From contig JAMLGI010000001.1 of the NCBI GenBank assembly GCA_023958085.1, positions 310,001-374,000 on the forward strand: 64,000 bases of DNA. Reading direction: 5' to 3'. Source of the DNA: Solirubrobacterales bacterium. GTDB taxonomy: Bacteria > Actinomycetota > Thermoleophilia > Solirubrobacterales > 70-9. The position numbers and the translations under genes are program-made. Positions 1 to 8,397 of the stretch are shown in pieces. Within the stretch, counting starts at the first letter, position 1; every line of letters starts with the position of its first letter. The notes beneath the pieces are model-generated. The model saw only the letters and a list, made by a program, of their open reading frames with translations. It made no database searches and was not told the DNA's origin.

Positions 1-2
1 AG

Positions 3-1790
3 TTCGGGCCACCGTCCCCGCTGGGACATATCTGGTCGCTGGGGGTTGAGGAGCAGTTCTACATTTTGTGGCCGTGGCTGCTGTTGGGTGGCCTGGCCCT
101 GTTTGGTCGTCCGGTCGGGGGTCGTGACGGGAAGCGTTCGCAGCTTCAGCCGCGGCTGGCGTTGGTCACGCTCGGTCTGGCTTTCGTTTCGATTGTGTTG
201 ATGGCGGTTCTGTTTGAGCCGGGGGCCGATTCAACCCGGGCCTATGAGGGAACCGACACCCGGGCTTTCGGTCTCTTGATCGGGGCGGCGTTGGCGATGG
301 TGTGGCCGAGCCGTCGGCTGGTTGACGGGATCACATCGCAGGCTCGCCGCACCCTGGACATAGCGGGGGCGGTCGGGCTTGCCCTGATTTTCATTTTGAT
401 CGCGACGACCAGTGAGTTTTCCCCGTTCATCTACCGGGGTGGTCTGGTGATCCTTTCGGTGGCGACCGCGATGGTGGTCGCTTCGGTTGCTCATCCGTCA
501 AGCCGGGTTGGCCGGGTGTTGGGGGTTGGTCCGCTGCGTTGGATCGGGGTTCGTTCCTACGGGATTTATCTCTGGCAGTCGCCGATCATCTTGTTGACAA
601 CCCCGGCGTTGGCTTCGTTCAGCTGGTTGCGGGCGTTCCTTCAGGTCGGGGCGACCTTCCTGATTGCCGCTCTTTCGTGGCGGTTCGTTGAGGATCCGGT
701 GCGGCACGGGGCGGTTGGAAGGTTGTGGAAACGGGCGCGGGCCGCGAACTTCCGGTTGCGCAAACCGTCTCTCTCACCGGCCGGGTGGGGTGGGGTTGCC
801 GCGGTTGCCCTGATCGGACTGTTCGCCCTGATCGGGTTGGCCGGCATCACCTTCAACAAGCCCCTGATCCCGATCGCCACCACCCGGGCCGAGCCACTGG
901 CCGGTCTCGGCAACGAAAAGGTCGCGCTATCGGTCGGCGAGGGCGAGCCCCCGGACAGTTCGGAGCCGGTCGAGGCCGACCCGGCAAAGACCGCCTGCCG
1001 TTCGGTGGCCTACATCGGGGACTCGACCTCGCTCGGACTGATCTCACCCGACTATCTGCCGAACCCCGGTCAGCGGATCGACGCCAGGCTCAAGGCGGTC
1101 GGGGCGAGCCATCAGCAGATCGACATCACCGGAGCCCGTTCGATCGTGGAGACCATTTCCGGCACCACCAACGCGCAGGATGCCGCCCGGGCGATCCGGG
1201 CCGCCGGATTCAGGGGATGCTGGATCTTCGCCCTGGGCACCAACGAGGCGGCGAACATCTTTGACGGCTCCACCTACACCGAGTCGGATCGGATCAAGCT
1301 GATGATGGACATCGTCGACGGGGAGCCGGCGATGTGGGTGAATGCCAAGACCCTGGTTCACGACGGCACGGACTACGACGACAGCCGGGTCCGCAAGTGG
1401 GACCGGGCGCTGGTCGACGCCTGCCCGCTCTATCCGGAGATGCGGGTCTACGACTGGGTCGATGACGTCAAGGACGAGTGGTACATCGACGACGGCATCC
1501 ACTTCACCACGCCGGGCTACGCCCAGCGCAGCCGCCTGATCGCGGCCGGCCTGGTCAGCGCCTTCCCGTCCGGGACCAGCCTTCCCGGTCCGCAGGGTTC
1601 CGACGGCGGAACCACCGGATCCAGCGGGTCGACCGGGCCGACCGGTGTCACCGGAAGTACCGGCGCGACCGGCCCCAGCGGAGCCACCGGTTCGACCGGT
1701 CCGGACCCATCCGGATGCCTGGTCGGTCCGGCCCCGGCCGCCCTGCGCACACCGCAGCAGAACCTCGAGAACGCGATCGCCCCCTGGTAG
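3..1790 (+). CDS. Acyltransferase 3 / SGNH-domain membrane protein with collagen-like tail (5' truncated)
   Basis: The reading frame is open to the left edge, so the 5' end lies outside the window. The first visible residues include WSLGVEEQFY, the conserved signature of the OafA/YrhL acyltransferase-3 family, which O-acylates cell-envelope glycans at the membrane. Several hydrophobic segments follow. An extracytoplasmic SGNH hydrolase-like domain comes next, with the nucleophile block YIGDSTSLGL and the C-terminal D-x-x-H block (DDGIHFT). The last ~75 residues are unusual: a run of Gly-X-Y triplets rich in GSTGPTG/GATGPSG, then a short non-repetitive end. The membrane acyltransferase plus SGNH fusion is well known; the collagen-like extension is not typical. 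The substrate cannot be told. The gene converges on murB with a gap of about 28 bp. Confidence 0.88.
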   Translation, partial: FGPPSPLGHIWSLGVEEQFYILWPWLLLGGLALFGRPVGGRDGKRSQLQPRLALVTLGLAFVSIVLMAVLFEPGADSTRAYEGTDTRAFGLLIGAALAMVWPSRRLVDGITSQARRTLDIAGAVGLALIFILIATTSEFSPFIYRGGLVILSVATAMVVASVAHPSSRVGRVLGVGPLRWIGVRSYGIYLWQSPIILLTTPALASFSWLRAFLQVGATFLIAALSWRFVEDPVRHGAVGRLWKRARAANFRLRKPSLSPAGWGGVAAVALIGLFALIGLAGITFNKPLIPIATTRAEPLAGLGNEKVALSVGEGEPPDSSEPVEADPAKTACRSVAYIGDSTSLGLISPDYLPNPGQRIDARLKAVGASHQQIDITGARSIVETISGTTNAQDAARAIRAAGFRGCWIFALGTNEAANIFDGSTYTESDRIKLMMDIVDGEPAMWVNAKTLVHDGTDYDDSRVRKWDRALVDACPLYPEMRVYDWVDDVKDEWYIDDGIHFTTPGYAQRSRLIAAGLVSAFPSGTSLPGPQGSDGGTTGSSGSTGPTGVTGSTGATGPSGATGSTGPDPSGCLVGPAPAALRTPQQNLENAIAPW

Positions 1791-1818
1791 ACGGCGGGCC
1801 GCGAAACCGGTGATCCGG

Positions 1819-2886
1819 TCACCAACTGTGACCGATGAACACCGGTTCCGGGGTCAGGCCGATCCCGAAGGAGTACTCCACGCCGTGGCTGATCTCCCGG
1901 GCGAACCCGACCAGCTCGGCAGCGGTTGCGCCGCCGCGATTGACCAGGGCCAGGGTGTGATTTTCCGAGAGTCCGACCCGGCCATCGCCGTAGCCACGAT
2001 GAAACCCGGTCCGTTCGATCAGCCAGGCGGCCGAGGTCTTGATCCGGCCCTCGTCGGCAGGCCAGGACGGTGGGGCGTCATCCGGGCCGAGCAGAAGTTC
2101 GGCCCGCCGCCCGAGTTCAGTCATCTCCGCCGGGGACAGGATCGGGTTGGTGAAAAAGGAGCCGGCGCTGACCGACTGTGGGTCCTCCGGGTCGATCACC
2201 ATGCTCTTGCGCCGACGAAGCTCGAGCACCGTTTCGCGGGCAACCTCAAGCGGCACCCGTTCACCGACCTCCACTCCGAGTTCGGCGGCAAGCTGGCCGT
2301 AGGCGACCGGGGTCGATTCCGGCGACGGATCGAGTAGCAGGGTGACCGCGAGGATGAGAAACCGGTCCTCCCCCTTGAAGCGGCTGAACCGGTAGCTGAA
2401 ACCGCAGGCAGCGGCCGGCAGTTCAACCAGTTCGCCACTTTCGCGGTCGAGGGTGAGTACCGACTCGACAACCGAGGCTACCTCCTGACCGTAGGCGCCG
2501 ACGTTCTGGATCGGGGTGGCCCCGGCCGACCCGGGAATCCCGGACAGACACTCGATCCCGGAGAGACCGGAACCGACGCAGCGGGCAACCAGGGCATCCC
2601 AGCTTTCTCCCGACGCCACGGTCAACTCCACCCGACCGTCGTCACGAACTCGCTCCTCGATTCCCGTGGTGCGGACCAGGATGGTGGTCCCCGGGACACC
2701 CGCGTCCCCGATCACCACGTTCGATCCGCCCGCGAGGAAAAACAGCGGTTCCCGCTCCGCGTCGGCCGCCCGCACCAGCCGGATCAGCTCGTCGGTGTCG
2801 GTCACCCGGACCAGGCGCTCGGCCGGCCCGCCGATCTTCAGGGTCGTAAGCGGTGCAAGGTCAATCTCTGTTCCGGCCTCGGCCAT
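1819..2886 (-). CDS. murB: UDP-N-acetylenolpyruvoylglucosamine reductase
   Basis: MurB reduces UDP-GlcNAc-enolpyruvate to UDP-MurNAc with NADPH and FAD in cytoplasmic peptidoglycan precursor synthesis. The 355-residue product starts MAEAGTEIDLAPLTTLKIGG. It has the FAD-binding blocks AGGSNVVIGD and GIPGSAGATPIQNVGAYGQE, the SAGSFFTNP block with the proton-donor serine, and a C-terminal block ending EPVFIG, which fits the E. coli-like type I enzyme. The frame stays open for about 200 codons upstream, but that part is low-complexity and antisense to topA, so the ATG at 2886 is preferred. No other division or cell-wall gene is adjacent. Confidence 0.95.
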   Translation of the reverse strand: MAEAGTEIDLAPLTTLKIGGPAERLVRVTDTDELIRLVRAADAEREPLFFLAGGSNVVIGDAGVPGTTILVRTTGIEERVRDDGRVELTVASGESWDALVARCVGSGLSGIECLSGIPGSAGATPIQNVGAYGQEVASVVESVLTLDRESGELVELPAAACGFSYRFSRFKGEDRFLILAVTLLLDPSPESTPVAYGQLAAELGVEVGERVPLEVARETVLELRRRKSMVIDPEDPQSVSAGSFFTNPILSPAEMTELGRRAELLLGPDDAPPSWPADEGRIKTSAAWLIERTGFHRGYGDGRVGLSENHTLALVNRGGATAAELVGFAREISHGVEYSFGIGLTPEPVFIGHSW

Positions 2887-3094
2887 CCCGGCGATGCTGC
2901 CAGATCCACCTGCGGAGGGGCCTTCCGGCGGTTCCTCGGGGCGGTTCCGGCCGGACCGGGACCCGAATCGAATCGGCGGCCGAGGCGGCCACAACCGGGG
3001 CCGGAATCCGGGGGACCGATCGGGAAGGACTCGAAGAGTCCTCGGACCGGGCCCGGCAGTGACGGAAAACGGGCCTGCTACTCTCGCCAGCCAA

Positions 3095-5350
3095 ATGCGA
3101 CTGATCATCACCGAGAAAACGAACTCCGCCGAGAAGATCGCCGAGATCCTCTCCGGCGGCACTGCAAAACAGTCGAAGTCCTTCACCATCCCGCTGTTTC
3201 GCTGGGAGGATGAGGGTGGCGAGCACGTCTCGATCGGCACCGGCGGACACTTCGTCGGGCGCGAGTTCCCCCAGACCAAGGAGTACAAGGGCTGGAAACT
3301 CGACCTGATTCCGGGACTGATTGACGCGCCGCTGGAAACCGGCCCGATCGACGGCAAGAAGAACGTCAAGAAGGCGATCCAGAAGGAGGCGAAGCAGGCC
3401 GCGTCGCTGATCATCGGCACCGACTTCGACCGCGAAGGCGAACTGATCGGGCTCGAGGCGCTGGAAACCTGCCTCGAGGTGAACCCGGACCTCGGCGACA
3501 CACTTAAGCGGGCCCGTTACTCGGCCCTGACCAGGGATGAGATCGAAGGCGCGTTCGACAACCTCGACCTGCTCTCGTTTCCGCTGGCCAACGCGGCCGG
3601 CGCCAGGCAGGACATCGATCTGATCTGGGGCGCGGCCTTCACCCGGGCGGTCTCGGTGATCGCCCGGGCCCACGGCGCCAACTACCTTTCGGTCGGTCGG
3701 GTCCAGAGTCCCACCCTGGGCCTGATCGTTGAACGTGAGCTGGAGCGTCGCGCCCACGTGGCCAAGCCGTACTGGGAACTGTTCGCGAAGTTCGAGCATC
3801 CCTCCGGCAGCAGCTTCGAGGCCCACCACGCAACCGACAAGTTCTGGGACAAGGCCGAGGCCGACGCCGCCCTGGCCGGCACCACCAGTCCCGGCACCGT
3901 CAAGTCGGTGACCAGCCGCAAGAACCAGAGCCGGCCACCGACCCCTTACAACACGAACTCCTTCCAGGTTGACGCCTCGAGCCGACTCGGGATCACCCCG
4001 AAACGGGCGATGGATCTGGCCCAGTCGCTCTACGACGACGGCTTCATCTCCTACCCGCGGACCGACAACACGATCTACCCGGACTCACTGCCTCTGGAGC
4101 AGACGGTCGCCTCGCTGGTCAAGGTCAAGGACTTCGCCGCCGCCGCACCGCTCCTGGAGAAACCGCTCACCCCGACCCGCGGCAAGAAGCACGATGCCGC
4201 CCATCCGCCGATCCATCCGACCCAGGCGCTCTACCCGAGTGCGCTCGGTGATGGCCCGAAGGCCCGCGTGTACGACCTGATCGTGCGCCGCTTCCTTGCG
4301 ACCTTCGGCTCGCCGATGATCACCGAGTCGACCCGGGCCGACATCGAAGCCGGATCCGAGACCTACTTCGTGCGGGGCAAGGTGCTGCTCGATCCGGGCT
4401 ACGCCGCGATCTACACCTTCGCCCGCTCCGCCGACGAGGAGATCCCGGCCCTGGAGGAAGGCCAGCAGCTCGCGCTGGACGGCTCCCCCTGGATGCTGGA
4501 CAAGGAGACCCAGCCGCCGGCCCGCCTCTCGGAAGCGAAACTGGTCCAGTTGATGGAGGAACAGGGACTCGGAACCAAGGCGACCCGTCCGGACATCATC
4601 CAGAAGCTCTACAACCGCCGCTACGTCCGCAACCATCCACCCGAGCCGACCGCCACCGGGATGGCGATGTACGAGGCGTTCAAGGCGTATGTACCGACGA
4701 TGGCGACCGCGGAGATGACCGCCTCGCTGGAGGGCGAGATGGACCAGATCGCCGAGGAGACGATGTCGAAGGAGGAGGTGGTCGAGGACAGCCGCCGTCT
4801 CGCCCACTCGACCTTCAAGGACCTGGTCAAGGGCGAGGAAGAACTCTCGAAAATGATCTGGCAGGGCATGGACCAGGACCGGATCCTCGGTCCGTGCATC
4901 GTCTGTCAGGAAGCCGGCCGGACCCAGCCGGACGGCTCGCCGAACATGCTGCGGATCATCCGGGCGAAGAAGTCCGGCAAGTCCTTCGTCGGCTGCTCCG
5001 GCTGGGAGAAGGACAACCCGGACGCCTGCGATCAGACCTTCCCGATGCCGCAGCCGAACTTCTACGAGGTGACGCCGCTGGAGGAGAACTGCTCGATCTG
5101 CCACCGCACTCCGCGGGTGAGCGTCAAGACTCGTGGCCGGGCCGGCCGCCCCTGGAAGCTCTGTTTCAACGACGACTGCCCGACCATGGTCGAGATGCGG
5201 GAAAAGAAGGCCGAACGCCTGGCCGCCCAGGAGGCAAAGAAGAAGGCCGAGGCCGGGGTGAAGAAGTCCGGCGGGAAGGCCAAGCCGGATCCCGGCACCC
5301 GCAAGGTGAAGAAGGCCGGGTCCCGCAAGAAGACGACCGCCCGCGGCTGA
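3095..5350 (+). CDS. topA: DNA topoisomerase I (type IA), archaeal-like
   Basis: The product is a 751-residue type IA topoisomerase that relaxes negative supercoils through a 5'-phosphotyrosyl intermediate. The N-terminal Toprim domain has the acidic DxDxE triad in TDFDREGE (D110, D112, E114). GRVQSPTLGL and the catalytic block FISYPRTDN (Tyr320) follow. C-terminal Cys pairs (CIVC; CSICH and later Cys) suggest zinc-ribbon modules, and the tail is lysine-rich, as in many actinobacterial TopA proteins. The opening MRLIITEKTNSAEKIAEILS and the spacing resemble euryarchaeal TopA more than the usual bacterial form. The frame extends to 2516, but that part is antisense murB, so the ATG at 3095 was chosen. 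tmk follows after 20 bp. Confidence 0.93.
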   Translation: MRLIITEKTNSAEKIAEILSGGTAKQSKSFTIPLFRWEDEGGEHVSIGTGGHFVGREFPQTKEYKGWKLDLIPGLIDAPLETGPIDGKKNVKKAIQKEAKQAASLIIGTDFDREGELIGLEALETCLEVNPDLGDTLKRARYSALTRDEIEGAFDNLDLLSFPLANAAGARQDIDLIWGAAFTRAVSVIARAHGANYLSVGRVQSPTLGLIVERELERRAHVAKPYWELFAKFEHPSGSSFEAHHATDKFWDKAEADAALAGTTSPGTVKSVTSRKNQSRPPTPYNTNSFQVDASSRLGITPKRAMDLAQSLYDDGFISYPRTDNTIYPDSLPLEQTVASLVKVKDFAAAAPLLEKPLTPTRGKKHDAAHPPIHPTQALYPSALGDGPKARVYDLIVRRFLATFGSPMITESTRADIEAGSETYFVRGKVLLDPGYAAIYTFARSADEEIPALEEGQQLALDGSPWMLDKETQPPARLSEAKLVQLMEEQGLGTKATRPDIIQKLYNRRYVRNHPPEPTATGMAMYEAFKAYVPTMATAEMTASLEGEMDQIAEETMSKEEVVEDSRRLAHSTFKDLVKGEEELSKMIWQGMDQDRILGPCIVCQEAGRTQPDGSPNMLRIIRAKKSGKSFVGCSGWEKDNPDACDQTFPMPQPNFYEVTPLEENCSICHRTPRVSVKTRGRAGRPWKLCFNDDCPTMVEMREKKAERLAAQEAKKKAEAGVKKSGGKAKPDPGTRKVKKAGSRKKTTARG

Positions 5351-5370
5351 GGTCCGGGCGGTTCGGGCGC

Positions 5371-5964
5371 ATGTTCATCACCCTCGAGGGAGTTGACGGG
5401 TCCGGCAAGTCGACCCAGGCGGCGATGCTGGCCCGGGAGCTCGGTCCGCGCACACTGCTGCTCCGGGAGCCGGGAGGCACCGAAGCCGCCGAACGGATCC
5501 GCCGGGTGCTGGCCGACCCCGAGGCCCCGCTCGACCAGACCGCCGAGCTGCTCCTGTTCTGCGCCGCCCGGGCGGACCTGGTCTCGCGGGTGATCCGGCC
5601 GGCGCTCGACCGGGGCCGCAACGTGGTCTGCGACCGATTCTCGGATTCGACGGTCGCCTACCAGGGAGTGGCCCGTGGCCTGGGTCTGCTCAAGGTCCGC
5701 GACCTGAACGAGATCGCCACCGACGGACTGGCCCCGGATCTCACCATCCTGCTCGAGGTGGAACCCGCGGTCGGCCTCGCCCGGGCCGATTCCGACGACC
5801 GGTTCGAGGCCGAAGGGGTCCGTTTCCAGGAGCTGGTGGCCGAGGGTTACGACGACATCGCCCGGCGTGAACCGACCCGGATGGTCAAGATCGCCGGGGA
5901 CGGCACCCCCGAGGAGGTTCACGGCCGGGTCATGGACGCCGTGACTTCGAGGCTCGGCCGTTGA
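5371..5964 (+). CDS. tmk: Thymidylate kinase
   Basis: This 197-residue enzyme phosphorylates dTMP to dTDP with ATP for DNA synthesis. It starts at an ATG with MFITLEGVDGSGKSTQA, the P-loop of the family. The dTMP-binding/DR(Y/F/H) block appears as VCDRFSDSTVAYQG, and REPGGT is the conserved arginine region. Size is normal for the family. Its stop codon overlaps the TTG start of holB, and it follows topA by 20 bp, so topA-tmk-holB look co-transcribed. The tmk-holB pairing is common in bacteria and supports both calls. Confidence 0.95.
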   Translation: MFITLEGVDGSGKSTQAAMLARELGPRTLLLREPGGTEAAERIRRVLADPEAPLDQTAELLLFCAARADLVSRVIRPALDRGRNVVCDRFSDSTVAYQGVARGLGLLKVRDLNEIATDGLAPDLTILLEVEPAVGLARADSDDRFEAEGVRFQELVAEGYDDIARREPTRMVKIAGDGTPEEVHGRVMDAVTSRLGR

Positions 5965-7097
5965 ACGGCCCGCCGGGTCGCTTTCCCGCGGTCGAGCAGG
6001 CCGCCGAGGGCCAGGCCAGGGCCGGCCTTGCGCTCGGGGCGGCGCTCAGCGACGGTCCGGCCCACGCCTACCTCTTCGAGGGGCCACCCGGATCGGGAAA
6101 AGCTGCGCTGGCCCGGGCCTTCTCGGCCGAGCTGCTGGCTGCCGGGAGCGCCGATCCGGCCGACACCCGCCGCCGGGCGGTGCTCGACCCGTCGCCACAT
6201 CCGGATCTGATCTGGTTGAAGCCGAAGGGAATGACTCACGCGGTGGAGGAGGTCCGCTCCGAGGTGATCCGGAAAGCGTCGCTCAACCCTTTTGAAGGGT
6301 CCCGCCGGGTGTTTGTGGTCGAGGCGGCCGAGGCCCTGAACGACGAGTCCCAGAACGCGATGCTGAAGACCCTGGAGGAACCGCCGGCCCACGCCCACCT
6401 GCTGCTCCTCAGCGCCGACCCCGAGGGTGTCCTGCCGACCGTGGCCTCGCGCTGCCAGCGGATCGTTCTCGATCCGCTTCCGCCAGAAGTGGTGCGGGAA
6501 CGCCTCTCGGACGCGGGACTGGCGGCCGGCCTCTCGTCGGACACCCTGGAGGCGATCGCCAGACTCTCGCGCGGAGACATGCGACGGGCCCGCGAGCTTG
6601 CCGGGAAGCAGGGAGCCGGGATGCGGACCGCGGTCGAGACCCTGATGGGGGCCGTCCTCGAGGATCGCCTGGCGGACTCTCCGTGGCAGGCGCTGCTGCG
6701 GCAGGCGGAGACCAGCGGCGAGGAGGCGGCCGCCGAGGTGGAAGCCGAGCTGGAGGGCGAGAAGCAGGAAGGGATCAAACACACCGCCCGGGAACGGGAC
6801 GAGGCGGTCCGTCGGGCGAAGCGTCGAAAGCGCACCGCGGATCTGGCCCTCGGGCTCTCCCTGGCCTCGGCCTGGGCCCGGGACTGGATCTGCGTGATCT
6901 CGGACGTTCCGGGTCTGGCCTTCAACGCGGACCGGCTCGATGTCCTGGAGGATCAGGCCGCCCGGGTGGACCTCGCCGCAGCCCGGGAAGCGACGGTAAT
7001 CATCTCCGAAACCGCCCGTCGCTTCCGGTTGAACGTGTCCGAAGAGCTCGCCCTCGAATCGATGGCCTTTCGCCTCGAAGCCCGCCTCCGCGGCTGA
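5961..7097 (+). CDS. holB: DNA polymerase III delta' subunit
   Basis: This 378-residue AAA+ protein is the clamp-loader delta' subunit, which with gamma/tau and delta loads the beta clamp. The Walker A-like block is FEGPPGSGKAALA. NAMLKTLEEPP and ASRCQRI (the SRC motif) are the typical delta'/gamma signatures. The four-cysteine zinc module seen in many clamp-loader subunits is not visible. The C-terminal half contains a charged stretch (about residues 245-285) that looks like an insertion or helical linker. The TTG at 5961 overlaps the tmk stop by 4 nt, indicating translational coupling. Confidence 0.9.
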   Translation: MNGPPGRFPAVEQAAEGQARAGLALGAALSDGPAHAYLFEGPPGSGKAALARAFSAELLAAGSADPADTRRRAVLDPSPHPDLIWLKPKGMTHAVEEVRSEVIRKASLNPFEGSRRVFVVEAAEALNDESQNAMLKTLEEPPAHAHLLLLSADPEGVLPTVASRCQRIVLDPLPPEVVRERLSDAGLAAGLSSDTLEAIARLSRGDMRRARELAGKQGAGMRTAVETLMGAVLEDRLADSPWQALLRQAETSGEEAAAEVEAELEGEKQEGIKHTARERDEAVRRAKRRKRTADLALGLSLASAWARDWICVISDVPGLAFNADRLDVLEDQAARVDLAAAREATVIISETARRFRLNVSEELALESMAFRLEARLRG

Positions 7098-7118
7098 CCC
7101 TGCCTGCGAGCCACCGAG

Positions 7119-7604
7119 TCATGGGTGCCCACCCTGGGGTGGGGTCGGGTTGCCTGGGCCACCCCGGGATCCGGATGTCTGCCCCACGCTGGTGCCCGGT
7201 GGCGTGTCTGCCCGGGGGCCGGGCGGATCGACCGAGTCGATCGCTGCCTGCTGGGCCAGGCGGGTGATCTGCCGGGACTGGCGGGACGCGATCACGCTGA
7301 AGTTGAGCGCAAGCGCGAGCAGGATCAGGAGCACCACCGAGAACAGGGCGATGGTCACGTCACGCACACCCATCGCCCGGGCCAGCAGCTCGAGCAGACC
7401 GGGGAACGCCGCACCGACCAGCATCACCAACCCCAGCAGAAACCAGATGATCGAGTATCGCTCGAGCAGCCGGTCCCGACGGATCAGGTTGAGGATGAAA
7501 CCGACGAAGACCAGGGCGAGGATCGCGGCGATGATCCGTGCCTGGGGGGTGAGGTGGACAACCGGTTCGCTGGTCGCCCCGAGAAGAAACGGACCGGCGT
7601 TCAC
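7119..7604 (-). CDS. DUF2304 family small membrane protein
   Basis: The 161-residue product has three hydrophobic segments (about residues 20-40, 50-70 and 80-105), then a charged segment and a Pro/Gly-rich low-complexity tail that is probably disordered. The arrangement and the motif NLIRRDRLLERYSIIWFLLG match DUF2304, a family of unknown function that often sits beside GT2 glycosyltransferases. Its GTG start overlaps the stop of the upstream GT2 gene by 4 nt, so the two are co-translated. It may help anchor or regulate the glycosyltransferase; that is inference from the neighbourhood only. Confidence 0.75.
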   Translation of the reverse strand: MNAGPFLLGATSEPVVHLTPQARIIAAILALVFVGFILNLIRRDRLLERYSIIWFLLGLVMLVGAAFPGLLELLARAMGVRDVTIALFSVVLLILLALALNFSVIASRQSRQITRLAQQAAIDSVDPPGPRADTPPGTSVGQTSGSRGGPGNPTPPQGGHP

Positions 7605-8332
7605 GGCCCCACCTGCCGTGGCTTCAGCTGACCGATCAAGAGCACGATCAGGGTCTTGAAGAGGTAAAAGGCCGAACCGAGCGGGGTGATGAAGGAACGG
7701 CCGTGCTGACGCGGCACCATCCTGACCGGCAGCTCGATGACGGTCAGGCCCGCCCGCACCGCCTGCTGGAGCGACTCCACCTCGGCGAACTCGGCCGAGT
7801 AGCTGCGAATGAAGAGATCGAGCGCCCGGCGGTTCAGCGCCCGCATCCCCGAGGTGGTGTCGGTGAAGGTCTGCCGGGTCGAGGTCGAAACCAGGAGGCC
7901 GAAGAGTCGCTGCCCGACCCGGCGAGCAAAGCCGGAGCGGTAGCCGGTGGATCCGGCGAACCGGGAGCCGACCGCGAGATCGGCCCGCCCTTCCCGCACG
8001 GCCTCGGCCAGCCGGACCAGTTCCTCGGCCGGATGCTGCCCGTCGCCGTCAAGCTGTACCAGCAGGTCGTAGCCCCGGGCGGAGGCCAGGAAGTAGGCGG
8101 TCTGATGGGCCGCTCCGACCCCCTGGTTGAACGGCAGCGAGGCGACCATCGCCCCGGCAGCACGGGCCAGCCCGGCTGTGTGATCGCTCGATCCGTCGTC
8201 GACCACCAGGATGTCGGCCTCGGGAAAGTGGCGGCGCGCATCACTGATCACCGCGGTGATCGACGCCTCCTCGTTCCACGCCGGGATCATGACCAACGTG
8301 TCCACGGTCCCGATTCTCGCACGGAATGCCAC
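7601..8332 (-). CDS. GT2 glycosyltransferase (polyprenyl-phosphate glycosyltransferase-like)
   Basis: The product is a family 2 glycosyltransferase of the DPM/DPG synthase type, probably moving a sugar from a nucleotide donor to a polyprenyl phosphate or nascent glycan on the cytoplasmic face. MIPAWNEEASI is the N-terminal nucleotide-binding block, VVDDGSSDHT and QLDGDGQHP contain the acidic donor/metal residues, and SGMRALNRRAL is typical of the polyprenyl-phosphate subgroup. The C-terminus is hydrophobic and may associate with the membrane. Start is uncertain: ATG at 8332 gives MAFRARIGTVDTL, while a GTG at 8305 gives VDTLVMIP, closer to the usual family start. It is divergent from the histidine kinase at 8398. 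Confidence 0.87.
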   Translation of the reverse strand: MAFRARIGTVDTLVMIPAWNEEASITAVISDARRHFPEADILVVDDGSSDHTAGLARAAGAMVASLPFNQGVGAAHQTAYFLASARGYDLLVQLDGDGQHPAEELVRLAEAVREGRADLAVGSRFAGSTGYRSGFARRVGQRLFGLLVSTSTRQTFTDTTSGMRALNRRALDLFIRSYSAEFAEVESLQQAVRAGLTVIELPVRMVPRQHGRSFITPLGSAFYLFKTLIVLLIGQLKPRQVGP

Positions 8333-8360
8333 CAGTCGGGCCGATCCCGCCTCGGTTCCC

Positions 8361-8389
8361 TTAACGGTTTGGCCCGGGGCCGGTATAGG
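8361..8389 (+). promoter_or_regulatory. Candidate promoter of the histidine kinase operon
   Basis: A -35-like TTAACG (8361-8366) and a -10-like TATAGG (8384-8389) are separated by 17 bp. The ATG of the kinase follows the -10 box after 8 nt, so transcription would start at or next to the start codon, giving a leaderless mRNA. No Shine-Dalgarno sequence fits in the remaining space. This is a motif match only. Confidence 0.45.
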
Positions 8390-8397
8390 GTCCGCTC

